Source: Hoplostethus atlanticus
Lineage: Eukaryota > Chordata > Actinopteri > Trachichthyiformes > Trachichthyidae
Length of the DNA stretch: 64,000 bases
Assembly: GCA_034670405.1 (NCBI GenBank)
Contig: JAXDDX010000015.1
Location: 806,001 to 870,000, forward strand
Reading direction: 5' to 3'
Every line of letters starts with the position of its first letter. The first letter of the stretch is position 1. A program made the translations under genes and the position numbers. A model generated the notes under the pieces. The model had not been told where the DNA came from. It saw nothing but the letters and a program-made list of their open reading frames with translations, and searched no databases. Positions 11,999 through 23,030 of the stretch are shown one piece after another.

Positions 11999-12738
11999 GT
12001 GCAATGGCCATCTGGGAAACGGGATGTAACTGATGTGGAGTCCCAGACATCAGCTCCATTAATGATGGGCCCGTTGGCCCAGGATGTTTCTACAAACACT
12101 GGGGATATGGACAGTAGTGATCAGGGCAGCAGTGTGACTACATCATACGTGAGAGGAGTAGTGGAAGGCACAGAGGTCACTTTACTAGTGGACTCAGGGG
12201 CTGGTGTGTCATCAGTGCTGACTTTCGTATGTCAGTCCCTGCCCTGCGCAATAGACCTCTGACAAAGAACTATGTTGACTCTCGGGCTGTGAATGGACAA
12301 AGGCTGGATGCGTTGGGCACCATATCTGTGACCTTCCTTCTGGGTCCTGTGTCATGGCAACATCAGTTCCATGTTCTGAGAGAATCCACTCAGGCTGTGC
12401 TACTCGGCTTGGATTGTCTTTCAAAGAACCACGCACTGTTGGACTGGGGGAGACAGTTGTGGGACATCAGTGTGCCCCTGTTGAAGAGCAGGGAGTTAGC
12501 CCCTGAATGCAATGTGTCCCTGGCCCAGACTATGACCATTCCGCCCCTCAGCGAGGTCCTTGTTCTGGTCAAACTTTGTTGTCTATCTGGAGCCGAGTGC
12601 TGCAGACACTGCGGGATTGGTGATTGCACATACACTAACCCAGGTGAGGAATGCACACTGATTAAGCACCGCATCAGAACAGGTGATCACTCCCGTCAGG
12701 CAGCACGCATATCGCACATCGCCAGAGAAGTGGGTTGA
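11999..12738 (+). pseudogene. pol: Retropepsin-like protease remnant and linker, two frames
   Basis: The first frame (11999-12262) contains LVDSGAGVS near residue 66, the active-site signature of retropepsins (D-S/T-G). The continuation, with 'VLLGLDCLSK' matching the usual distal protease motif (ILG-like), is in a second frame (12229-12738), so a frameshift lies near 12230-12260. The enzyme would cut the Gag-Pol polyprotein. The frame then runs into the linker before reverse transcriptase and stops just before it. Confidence 0.75.
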
Positions 12739-13295
12739 GATTGAGCATCAATTGGCTGGGCTGGCTGACTGACGAAGTCATCGAGGAGAGCTGCAGCCCA
12801 TGGGCCGCACCAGTGGTCCTTGTCAGAAAGAAAGGGGGACAATGGAGGTTTTGTGTCGACTACCGCCGGCTAAATGCTGTTACAATCAAGGACTCCCACC
12901 CCCTTCCCCGGGTGGATGACAGCCTTGATGCCCTGGTGTGGTTCACACTGGGCACACCTGGAGGACTCCAGCCTGACCTAAAGAACACAGAGAAGGTTAA
13001 GTCCTGGTCAACTCCTTGTACCCCATCAGAGGTAAGGGCCTTTGTGGGCCTGTGCTCATACTACTGCCGCTTTGTGGAAAAGTTCTCACAGCATGCGGTG
13101 CCCATGAATCGCCTGTCATGGAAAAAAGTGCCATTTGAGTGGACTGTTGAGTGTGATGCAGCTCTTCTGTCTGTCTCAGGAAGCTGTGGGCAGAAGTCAA
13201 CCACCTGTCAGTTGTGGATGGACTGTTATGTCAGACTGTGCTCTCCTCTCCTGCAGGGGAGAGACAGGTTCAAGTGGTGGTTCCCCTGTCGCTAG
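12735..13295 (+). pseudogene. pol: Reverse transcriptase remnant lacking its catalytic core
   Basis: The frame begins in the linker and shows '[15 protein letters not shown]' and '[13 protein letters not shown]', the fingers region of Ty3/gypsy reverse transcriptase. Right after '[10 protein letters not shown]' (about 12935) it jumps to the thumb-like '[20 protein letters not shown]'. The palm motifs, including the Y-x-D-D catalytic box, are absent, so an internal deletion has removed the active site. RNase H is also missing before integrase starts. Confidence 0.8.
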
Positions 13296-13924
13296 TGCCT
13301 CACCTCCTTGAGCAGCTCCATGGTGGGCCTGCCTCCGCCCACTTCGCAGCTGAACATGTCTGGGAGAAGGCCAGACAGTCATATTACTGGCCCTCAATGC
13401 TGAAAGACATTAAGTGCTGGTGTGTGGTGCAGTGCAGGGCCTGTCAGACACGCAGGTCCCCAGTGCCGAGACCGAGGGCCCCTATGGGTGGGACCCTTGC
13501 CAGTCGCCCGCTGCAGAGAGTGGCAAAAGACATTTTGGAGCTGCCAGTAACGACAAAGGGGAACAAGTACATCCAGTGTTTGTTTGAGGACTATGTGCTG
13601 ATACATGGCGTCCCAGAGACCTTACACAGCGACCAGGGCCGCCAGTTTGAAGCAGAGGTCATTCAACACCTCTGCTGTCTATTGGGGATCAGGAAAACAC
13701 GCACCACAGCCTATAACCCAAAGTCAGATGGCATGGTGGAGCGTCAGAACAGGACTTTGATTGATAAGCTGGCCAAAATGTTGCTCTCTTATGGGGGTGA
13801 ATGGGACAGTTATCTGAAGCAGGTTGCCTTCGCTTACAATGCTTCAAGACATGCCAGCACACGCTTCTCCCCATTCTACCTATACTCTGCATTCCTGCAG
13901 ACGTGCTTGTACCTGCCCGTGTAA
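13214..13924 (+). pseudogene. pol: Integrase remnant: zinc-binding and catalytic domains
   Basis: The frame has an HHCC-type zinc-binding segment (H in 'LEQLHGGPASAHF', C-x2-C in 'CRACQTR'). Catalytic-domain residues follow: D in 'AKDILEL', D in 'LHSDQGRQF' and E in 'MVERQNRTL'. The stretch between 'GNKYIQ' and 'CLFEDYVLIHG' is shorter than in full integrases, so part of the core is deleted. The frame ends at 13924 and the distal part continues in another frame. Confidence 0.8.
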
Positions 13925-13929
13925 TGGAG

Positions 13930-14178
13930 ATGCAAGGTTTTGGGTCTTTAGCCTTTAGTGCAGCTAGAAACTGTGCTCATCACCGCGCCTATGGGGTGGG
14001 AGCGTTGGTGTGGCTGAATAACCCCACTCAGAGCTGCACGAAGCTGACACCCCATTGGAGAGGCCCCTACCTGGTCATGCAGGTGATGGACTCTGGGGGG
14101 GAAACTGGACTGATGTACTGTATTGTGAACCCGCTGGTTCCAGAGGAGAGGGCACAGGTTGTTCATTATGAAGACTGA
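13930..14178 (+). pseudogene. pol: Integrase C-terminal (GPY-like) remnant
   Basis: This part of the frame 13801-14178 carries 'GALVWLNNP' and 'KLTPHWRGPYLVMQV', the GPY/F module that follows the integrase core in Ty3/gypsy elements and helps bind DNA. It is offset by a frameshift from the catalytic domain. A proline-rich tail in another frame runs to about 14345. Confidence 0.7.
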
Positions 14179-14598
14179 AACGGTACACATTGCCTTTGCC
14201 CTCACAGGCCGGTTGTCCGTCTTCTCTCCGCTTCCCCCCTGGCCTCGCCCCTCCCTCTGTGCCTCCATCTCCTGTGACAGGGGCTGGAGAAGAGCTGAGT
14301 GCCAGAGCAATGGACAATGGATTGTATTCTGGCCCGGCTGTGGCTGGGTCTGCAGTAGGGAATTTGTTGTTCATTATTGGGCAGTGTTGTTGATGAGCTG
14401 TCTTTAAGCTTGCCCATACTGTGCATGGTGTTATTTGTGGTAAGGTGTGACAGAACCTTGTTTATTTGGGCACTGTCTGTATCGGACAACATTTGTTTTT
14501 TTTGTCTGTTTTTTTGTTTTCTTGGTTGTTTTTGGCCTTGAGCTTTATGTGCCTTAGTTCTGTTAACAGGGCTGTTGAGAAAACAGGGATGTTTCTAT

Positions 14599-14645
14599 TT
14601 GGAGGGGGGGATGTATGTAACAGATTTTATGTTAGCCCCTAGTAT
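14599..14645 (+). repeat. Purine tract and truncated 3' LTR
   Basis: 'ggaggggggg' at 14601-14610 is the kind of polypurine tract that primes plus-strand synthesis. The LTR start TGTAACAGATTTTATGTTAG follows at 14616. Identity to the 5' LTR stops after 'agtatg' (14645), so the rest of the 3' LTR is lost or replaced. Confidence 0.7.
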
Positions 14646-14956
14646 GCTAACAGCTAACCATCTCTGTCTTGTTGTAAACACTTCTGATTTGTGCATTACA
14701 TATCATTGTGCTAACATATCTAGTAGGAGCAAACATTAGCGCTAATAGAGGCTAGTAGTCGCATGTTAACAATGTTAACTAGCAACGTTAACTAGCTAAC
14801 AAAGCCAAAAATGTTCAGGTTAGCTGACTCTTCTCCAGCTACAAGTGTTTTGGAGTAGAGACTTGGCTTAAAGACAAGACAAGTTTACTGAGTTTGGAAA
14901 CAAAACCACCTTATCAGACTATTTACTTTTACTTATAGCATTATTGAATTGATCTA
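14646..14956. repeat. Interspersed repeat fragment, inverse of 7379-7490
   Basis: The segment 14735-14875 is the reverse complement of 7379-7490 with moderate divergence. The rest is A+T-rich with repeated 'ttaactag' words and no gene. Confidence 0.5.
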
Positions 14957-15341
14957 CACTCTAAGAAAAAAAGGTTCCAAAAGGGTTCTTTGCAGAGGGG
15001 AAGGGTTCTAGGTAGAACCCTTCCAAGAAGGTTGTTAAAGGTCCCATATTATGGAAAACGGTTTATTCCTGGCGCTTATACATGTTCCACAGGAAATTAC
15101 TTCCCTAAGCAGCTGAGAAAATTTGAAATCTGGAAGTCAACCCGTTTTTCTGTATTTTCCTTTTTCCCAAAACGGTGCCAAAGATAGGATAAAAACAGCC
15201 CGTTTCAGAAAATGGTTCCTTTGGACGTCATAAGGTGCAAATCCAGCCCCTCTCAGAGCATGCCCACACCCAGTTGAACAACCAATCCCATTTATGTCGT
15301 CGCAAAATGCAGCTCACGGCAGTGCCGCAAGCCGTTGCTTA

Positions 15342-15589
15342 TGGTGCATTCCATTGTACTCGGAAATCGATAATTCAGAGTCGGTATTCCTAACTTCCAA
15401 TCTAAATGTGTTCCAGTGCATCTGCTCGGGAAAACATAATCGCCCGCAGCAAACTCATGTTTGTATGGTAAGTCTCAGAATGTTACAAGCATCTAAACTC
15501 AACATCAACTACTACAGCGCCATTAGTGAAGAGAATCGGCGCATATCACATTCGGACGCCGTTTTTTCCGAGTACACAGGAATGCACCA
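15342..15589. mobile_element. MITE with TTA target duplication (PIF/Harbinger-like)
   Basis: The left end begins TGGTGCATTCCATTGTACTC and the right end is 'gagtacacaggaatgcacca', an inverted match with few changes. TTA is duplicated at 15339-15341 and 15590-15592. The 248-bp body has no coding sense. It differs in sequence from the 3218-3615 family. Confidence 0.8.
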
Positions 15590-16537
15590 TTACTTTGCGA
15601 CGACTGAAGTTAAAACAACATATCAGGAGATATATCAACTCTCCAGTTATTATTTTGTAGGATGCAGGCAGCAACATAGATCCCTGCACAGTCTCCCAAC
15701 ACGCGAAAATGCCAGGACAGAGTGGATTCATTTTATTTTTAACGGCAACGGCTACAGTTTTTTCTGTGTGTGATGATCACTCCTCAGACTGCTTGAGCAA
15801 CGGCAGGATTAGCATCTAAATTGAAGCTTAAAGATGGAGCAATTCATAAGGTACGTGACCCATCTGCAAAATTGGAATCTGTAAGTGTCACCATGTTTTG
15901 ATTTAATTTACCAAATTAGTCTGGTTAGTATATTCACTGCTGGTTAGCTAACGAGCTAGCGGGGCTAGCCATGGGCTTGTTGGGTGTGGAAGAAGTAAGA
16001 AAACTAAAGCTGGAGTCATTAAAAGTAAAGTAAAGTAAAAGTAAAGTTATTGGTTGGAGTCAGGACTCATCTTTAAGTTATTTGTTGGGACCAGTGTCTG
16101 TTTTATAAGTCTGTCAAACGTGTCAGGCTTGGTAAACTTTAGCCACCATTAGTACAATCGTGTTTGGTTGTTTGGCTGCGCTGTTTGGATGCAAATAGAT
16201 TGCATCCAATAATATATTGGTTAACTGGCTCAACAAAATTGTCAATCCTAGCTTGTCTGCAAGTTGTATTCAATAAGCTTATGGACATGAGCCATAAATA
16301 GACCGGCTACAGCAGAGAGTGTCGCTCACACATCCACATCCACAAACACAAGGCACGAAAGTACAATATTACACAGAATTGTTATCATTGAGAAACTAAG
16401 TGGAACCGCCTCAGCTGCCTCTTCCCATTCTGGGTCAGACTCCGGCTCAAACATGTACTCAGTGTTCAGTGTTGGTTCTGGAGCGGCTGCCATGGTTAGC
16501 ATGAGCGCTCTGCTCTCCGCCTCCGCCAGGCGATCGC

Positions 16538-16641
16538 GTGTAGGTTGTATGTAATGAGCACTGCTCTGATTGGCCGCCTCACACCGTGAGTGAGGCGTGA
16601 GGCGGCCAATCAGAGCAGTGCTTATTACATACAACCTACAC
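16538..16641. repeat. 45-bp inverted repeat with 14-bp loop
   Basis: The left arm (16538-16582) and right arm (16597-16641) are reverse complements with one mismatch in 45. The arms contain 'ctgattggccgcctcac'. The structure could form a cruciform or, if transcribed, a hairpin RNA. It may be a tiny palindromic MITE that inserted into the TTAA element. Confidence 0.9.
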
Positions 16642-18948
16642 GCCCTCAAAACAGCCTGTTCTTTACAATGGAGAAAATGAGAGACTGAAACACACACCAC
16701 AGAAGCTGGTCTTAGGATTTTTTTTTATATAGACTTCACAAACGTCTTGTAAAGACCCCCAGGAACAGTTTAAATAGCCCAAAATGAGTACAATACCCCC
16801 CCTTTAAAACCAAAAAAGGTTCTCATACAGGGACAAGCTGAAGAACCATTTATGGTTCTACTTAGCACCACATTTTCTTAGAGTTTACACCCATACCACC
16901 ACAATATTACACACAGCAAACTTTCCTGAGGACCTCCATTTTCCTATGGACCACCTGCCTGACTGGAACTGAGAGTCTGACTGGCAACTGCCTTGTTAAT
17001 GGGACAGCACTGACAGTCCTAAGTTCACATGTAACTCAAGTGGCAGGAGTGCAATCAAGTGGAGAGGTCCACAGTGCGGACGGCTTACAGTATCTCTGCC
17101 TGTCAGAATAGATTTATAGTTTTGAGATCGCTTGTGCTCGTTACCACTGCAATGACAAAGCAGGAAGGCCCTTGTTATCTCCCATCATTTCAACATGACA
17201 CTGCGTTACGAAAACAAGAAGCCATGAGCTCAAGACAGCTACTGTAACCATGAGCGTTCCCTTTTCCTTTATCTCTTGAGCCGACATTGTCTCATTTTGT
17301 TTGCTGTGGAAATTGAATGTCTGTTTCAATCAAACAAATTGACTTGCCCAAACAAAGCCAGATGCGTGGAGTTATATTTCCTTGCAGGCGTCGCAATGTT
17401 GCATGTCACATCTTATATATCACATCCTAAATCTGCAGCAGGCTAGAAATTCAAAAGTAACATTGATTCCTTTTCCTCCCACCTACTGCTTCTGTAAATG
17501 GTGTGTCTTTTTTCCCTCCCTAAATGCCACATTGCACCATAGACAAAGCCAAGGTAGCTATCAGAGACGGAACTGTAGCGTTTTGGGTGTTTTTTGTATT
17601 GGAAGCCTTGCACACTGCAGTTAGGCTGTCAGCCTGCACGAGCACCACGGTAGAAAGGCCAGGAATAGACATAAGAGAGACAGCCAGTGAAAAAAACAAT
17701 GGCACACCGGAGAGAAAATAACACCTGCATTAACAGCACACGCTTCCGCTAAATCTACAGGAAAGGTTCAATTTGTCGCTGCTATAAAAGGTTCTGCGGA
17801 AAAAGATGCAGCTTTCGCGAACCCCAATTCTGGCTTCCTAATTTCATTAATTCTGACTTGCATGGGCTGGTTTGAGCAGAAACACTAGAAAGATGCACAC
17901 CTAGAGGTCGAGGAGGGCTGCAGAGAGGCTTCATTTCATTTCATTTCGGCCAGAAGTTTAGTCTTATCGATTTGCGAATGAGCTTAGATGCCGGTGCCAT
18001 CTGTTTGCAACTGGCCAAATGAGCAGAAAGGGGAAAACAAAGAGGGGAATGTGGAGAGGGAAGAAGAAGTGTGTGTGAGAGAGAGAAGAAAGCTTAGTTT
18101 AGCAGAATTGCTTCATAAGCGTAGCAGTTCCCTCACCTGCACTTAATGGGTGACTTGATATACTCGGCAAACGGGGATCAATTCCCACTCTGTTTGCTTT
18201 TCATTTCCAGAGAAAATAGGCGCTGCGTTCCTGATATTCTCGAGCCATTGGCTGCTAATGGCACTCTCCTGTGCCTGTGTACCTCTCACTGATCATTCAG
18301 CGCCACTGCAGCTCATGCGGACAAAATCAAACCCTGATGTATCTATGGCGTCAACTAATCCACGTCGACGCCCCACTACAGAATTGATTTGGCTAGGTAG
18401 GGTTATATTTCCATCGAGCTTGATTTGAAGGTTCTCCGTTATTTACCCTTATGGAATGCGCACTACTTTGAAGAACTTTTCCAAACAGTGGACACGGCAG
18501 TGTTGTCCGATTCATCACTTATTGTTAATTTCCAGAAGCAGATGTGCCATATGCACACTCCATCTATACAGATGTCTTTGCCGCGATCCAGACGAGCGTT
18601 AATGAGCAAGACAGCCAATCACCATGAACCACCAGCGTCATGATAGTTGTCTTTCGTGGATGTCGACTCTGCAAAAAAACACTTTGGACAAACCCCCCCG
18701 TTTCACTGAAAACCAAAACCCCATCACGACTGTGCTAAATCACACAGACAAACCTATTCATGACCCCCATGCATGACTGAACAGTCTATAAATCTGCAGG
18801 GTGGGTGGAATTAATATTGCAAGGCAAATATTTTGGAAATGACTGTCAGCCTCATTTTTCACAGTGAAAAACATGGAGAGCATCTGGTCCGCCTTACAGG
18901 AAACTAGAGTCACCACCCAAATCAAGAGAGTTCCTGCTCTTGGTCCGG

Positions 18949-18967
18949 AGGGGGGGGGGGGGGGGGG
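18949..18967. repeat. Poly(G) tract
   Basis: A run of about 18-19 G residues after 'tccgga'. It could fold as a G-quadruplex. Sequencing length error is possible in such a run. Confidence 0.85.
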
Positions 18968-19628
18968 ATAGGACCTACAGTTTTGCGGATCGTCGCACTG
19001 CAAGGTGCTTTCCCTTCAAAATAAGAGTGTTGACAATTAGGAAATATTAATAACCATCTTGCAAACTAAACACTGCAATTTGTGAGGATAGGGATCTGCA
19101 GAATCTTTGACATTGAGTCCCGAATGACAGCTAATGAAAAAAACGCTGTTTCTACACAATAGGTACACTTGAATGAATAATAAATGAATCGAAACCAGGC
19201 AAATCATATCCGCTGCCTCCTTTTTTCACCTCGAAATGTCCCTTGAGACAGTCCCTTGAACAGAAATCTTTTCATTAAAATAAGGTGATTAGTGCAAATT
19301 CCTCAAGGACCTAGAATGTTTTAGTCTCCGCGCAATAACTACAAGGCCTCAAGCTCTTCGGTTGGTACACAGCTTGCTTTATATATACTGCCAGTGGCTC
19401 AAATGGGTTCAATAGCATCACTCCAAGTCTGTATTTATGCTCTGAGAGAGAGATGGCACGCTTGTTTGGATAGACTTGAGTGTGAGGAGGGAGGGAGGGA
19501 AGAAATGAAGGGGGGAGGAGAGGCGGTGTCACAGTGATTTCTGTCAGCTGGCTGAAGAGGCGCTCAGTAAGGGGAGGTTCCCCCTGCTGTGCTGCGCTCA
19601 GCTAATTAAAACTCACCCTTTACACATG

Positions 19629-19629
<1 letters not shown>

Positions 19630-19660
<31 letters not shown>
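19630..19660. repeat. (CA)n microsatellite
   Basis: Uninterrupted CA dinucleotides. Confidence 0.9.
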
Positions 19661-19662
<2 letters not shown>

Positions 19663-20231
19663 CACACACAGATGCGTGTCTCAGCGAGGTCAACGGGATC
19701 ATTTTTCCGCCTTCTGTTTGGGACAACTCCCTAAACAATACTATTGTAATACTCATCCGTCCACCAATGTTGAAAACCTGTGTGAATAAAGTGCCACGGT
19801 GAAAGCTGAGGCGACGTCCGTAGTCATCCTTTATTGTTTTGTGACATCAGGACCTAAATATCTTATATCCTAAATATCCTATAGACATCAGTTCACTAGT
19901 TTCCAAAGCTGTTTTACTATGAATTTGTACCATGCCGTAACATCATACATTGTGAAAATCGTTTAGATTGACATTAAACTTGGCCCCCCTCCTGCAGGAC
20001 CCCAGCCATGAAATGCTTTTTGGAACCTGAAATGTCCACAGGGAGTCAAAATGTGTGCAACACATAATGCAAACAAAATAAATTCTGCAGGGAGTTGGTA
20101 GACACCGCGGGAGCAATGAAGCACTCGACATAAAGTATTGATTTTTTACCTGTAAATCTGGCAACACTCTTGGATCTATCTGAGCACTCAGACAGACAGA
20201 TCCTCAAACAACAAAGCAACACAGTCAATAA

Positions 20232-20699
20232 AGCGCCCTTCACATGATCAGCAGCAAAAACGCTCGGCGCTGGCGCTGCCATTAATTTCCTATTTGGCAA
20301 GCGTCAGCGCCGAACCTAGCGTTGCCGGCGTTCTGCGCCCTGGGCACAGATGCTGGGAGACCCCCTGGTGCTGCGCTCAAAGTTCAACTATATTCAACTT
20401 TGACCTTCGCGACGCTGACCTCTGTGATGCGCAACCAATCACAGCACAGTTTGATATCATAGCCGCAAAATAAAAAAACTTGTTTTATGTGTGTCAGAGC
20501 ATCCCGAATTATACAACATGACACTTAAATCATACCACGATCTGACCAAAAAGTGCGTGGCATGGAATGATGTCGGTTTACAGATGGGACTACCAGATTG
20601 GTTGACAGCTTAGTACAGGACTGACGCTGATCATGTGAAGGGGTCGCGCCCAACCTGGCGTTGACGCCAACGCTTTGTGCGGATCATGTGAAAGCCCCT
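20232..20699 (-). mobile_element. MITE, PIF/Harbinger-like, copy 2 (inverted relative to copy 1)
   Basis: The left end is AGCGCCCTTCACATGATC and the reversed right end is AGGGGCTTTCACATGATC. TAA is duplicated at 20229-20231 and 20700-20702, which is TTA on the - strand, as in copy 1. Its left part is the inverted right part of 3218-3615 ('cctatttggcaagcg', 'cgttctgcgccctggg'). It is about 70 bp longer than copy 1. No protein is encoded. Confidence 0.85.
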
Positions 20700-21640
20700 T
20701 AAAAGTATCTTTTACACATAAGGGCCACTCAGGTGAGAAAAAATAAAAGCACTACTAGCATTGGCTTCCACAGCATTTCTTTTGCAGTTAAATATACTCA
20801 ATTATCAATAGTGATGTAAATATACAGTACAGACATTTACTCGTACAAGAAACCAATGAAGATTATTTGAAGAACTTGAATATTATCATTGAAAATCAGA
20901 AATTATGATTATGATGATCTTGTTTTGGTGATTTTAATTAGATTTTTAGGTGGAACAAAAGCAGGGTACCGCATGCACACTCACCGTTCCCCGTGAGAAC
21001 AGACGGATTGTGAAGCGATATGCGTACGGTTGAAATGGCCAGCAACATCCGGTCGGTGAGCGGGCGTGTGCAGTGCGTCGCATGCATGGATTGTCAAGGC
21101 ACTCCATTGCAAACACAGAGATTGTGATTATCGGATTCAAGTTTCTGGTCGTCTCAGAAAAGTCTTTAAATCTGCTGTTAAATATTTAAAGGCTCATTTA
21201 ATGCATCGGGACCCCTGTAACTGTGTTTATCTTCAACCCTTCAACCCACCGGTCTTCAACCAGGGTGCTCTACTGTAGTGAAAGTAGAACATGACGGGCC
21301 CCAGTGCAAAAAAAAAATGGACGGGGCATTCAAAACAATCAATTCTTGCATCAAAATAATGCAATAACTGTGCCAAGAAGTGTCAAAGTGGCAAGCGTCA
21401 GATGCTTGAAGTGTCACGACTTGTGACGGGCACCTGAGCTAGATCCTTGCAAGCGAGGCGAGGCCCAAGGCGGGGCGCTAACTGATTCAAAGATGAGAAG
21501 GTGTGTGTGCGATGGAGAAAGAGATAGAGTGCCTCTGCGATGAAGTCATTAGAAACACTCCTAGTCGCTCATCCCGCAGAACAACAAATCTAAAACTATC
21601 TACCTATCTCTTGACTGTCAAAGTCACCTATGAGACAGGC

Positions 21641-21642
<2 letters not shown>

Positions 21643-21691
<49 letters not shown>
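21643..21691. repeat. (GA)n microsatellite
   Basis: Pure GA dinucleotides for about 49 bp. Confidence 0.95.
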
Positions 21692-21694
<3 letters not shown>

Positions 21695-22965
21695 AGGGAG
21701 GGTGGCTGCCAGTGATTCAAGGCCAGAGCGCTGCAAGATGTCACATCCTAACCTCTGGCACTGGAGACTTCTGTCATCTCCACACTTGACAGATCCCTCG
21801 GCCTGCCCCCGGTGATCTACACTATATATAGAGGCGACGGGGACAGATATGGCTTAACTCGATGTTTGCGCTATCGACTCGACGAAGCCGCGTCGGGGAC
21901 GTGATAGGATCGGCATCGGCCGATCATTGAGAATCTGTGATATTTCTCGGGACACAGGGGAGGCGCAAAAAAACCAAAACAAACGTGTATCATAAAGGTC
22001 ACAATGAAAGTGTACTAAAAATAGAGTGGGAAACGACGAGCAACTGGATGAAGGAGACAAATCCAAGGGGAGAGCTGGAGTGTATGTGCATGTCCAGTCA
22101 AAAAAGGATGTGAGAGCCTCGCCCCCCCCATCATCCCCTTAGCAAGTGAATCCTGCCATGGCCATTCATTGCCTCCGACAATTAGCAAATCAATTCATTT
22201 TAATCAGAGGCAAATTTAGCTATTTTTTCAAAAGGAAAATGGAAAAAAAGCCCTCTGATAACAGCTTACGGGTGCCGCATCACCCAGTCCGTCATCTTCA
22301 AGGTCACGAGAGCAGGCAGATGTTGGATCATAATAGCTTTCAGCACAGCGCGCCTCGGAAATCCTCGTACCTGAGGTGTGTGAGGCTACGGCTGGCTCGG
22401 TCCTGCAGCACATTACCACACAAGTCAGCACTACACAGAATGAGCGCCATGCCCAAATATGTTGTTAGCCAATCAACATGTTCAAGCCGCTCGGCTGTGC
22501 TGTATCCGAAGAGGCAATAACAAACCGAGATGGAACAATGCATGAAATAAAAAGTGTCACATTCTTTCAACTGCACGTAATTTGCGGCAAAAGCGAGGAC
22601 GTTTTGGTTTCGATCGCAAAGAGAAGGCGGCAGCGCCACGAGGTAGAACATGTTGTTTTTGCCATGGCCTGTCGAACTCACTGCCATAATGCAACTAATG
22701 AAAGCGTTCATCGCCCCGTGGACAACTGGACCAATTGCGGTGGACCCCCTTGCTCCGCGTCGCGACTGTGGCGCGCCTGATGGCGTGTGCGCCACGAACG
22801 CAACACGGCTAAGCGATACAGCAGAAGCTTAAGAAAACAGTTGCTGCGTTGCAATGTGTTTCAACTGTGATCTTCGTCAACGAGGCGGCACAATTAGTCC
22901 GGCTGAGATATGACGAAGTCGAGGCAACTTTAAAGAGCTGATGAAAATGCGCCTTAAAATTGTAT

Positions 22966-22976
22966 TTCTTCTTCTT

Positions 22977-23007
<31 letters not shown>

Positions 23008-23030
23008 TTATTATTATTATTATTATTATA
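22966..23030. repeat. (TTC)n-(ATT)n microsatellite
   Basis: About 40 bp of TTC pass directly into about 25 bp of ATT. It translates into a false poly-Leu/poly-Ile 'membrane' peptide. Confidence 0.95.

Larger units (their letters stand above)
11155..14645 (+). mobile_element. Decayed Ty3/gypsy LTR retrotransposon
   Basis: In order on the + strand are a 5' LTR, a gag-like frame, a protease with LVDSGAG, part of a reverse transcriptase, a zinc-binding and catalytic integrase region and a GPY-type integrase end. A purine tract follows, and then the first about 30 bases of a second LTR copy. The protease-RT-RNase H-integrase order is that of Ty3/gypsy. There is no chromodomain. The reverse transcriptase core and RNase H are missing and the frame is broken several times, so the element is dead. 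No target duplication can be read because the 3' LTR is cut short. Confidence 0.85.
15039..16803. mobile_element. TTAA-flanked non-autonomous DNA transposon (piggyBac/Kolobok type)
   Basis: TTAA lies at 15035-15038 and at 16804-16807. The left terminus is AGGTCCCATATTATGG. The right terminus, reversed, is AGGGGGGGTATTGTACTC, so the ends are imperfectly inverted. TTAA duplication is the habit of piggyBac and Kolobok superfamilies. Inside, the - strand frame at 16491 downward starts with an acidic peptide ('YMFEPESDPEWEE') that may be a relic of a transposon protein. No transposase domain is present. It is itself interrupted by the 15342-15589 MITE and the 16538-16641 palindrome. Confidence 0.7.
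14957..16885. mobile_element. TA-flanked MITE (Tc1/mariner-like ends), host of a transposon nest
   Basis: The left end is CACTCTAAGAAAA. The right end is its reverse complement with one change (AACTCTAAGAAAA). Both ends abut TA (14955-14956 and 16886-16887), the Tc1/mariner target. The subterminal parts carry 'aagggttct' and 'aagaaccat' repeats. Only about 78 bp on each side belong to this element, because 15039-16803 is a later insertion. The original MITE was therefore only about 160 bp and non-coding. Confidence 0.75.
16888..20228. other. Non-coding DNA; no gene recognised
   Basis: It contains a poly(G) run at about 18949-18967 and a (CA)n microsatellite at 19630-19660. Several stretches of ordinary composition with little repeat content occur (for example 17850-18020 and 18120-18350). 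Short open frames on both strands have no recognisable domain. Confidence 0.4.

Noticed and set aside
15294..15773. 159-codon + frame
   Set aside because: It crosses both ends of the 15342-15589 MITE and part of the TTAA element, so it cannot be an old gene.
16326..16700. 124-codon - strand frame as a host gene
   Set aside because: It lies inside the TTAA element and half of it is the 45-bp palindrome. At most it is a relic of a transposon protein.
22340..22795. 151-codon - strand frame and the overlapping + frame
   Set aside because: Both strands are open at once in a moderately GC-rich stretch, and no motif is recognised on either.
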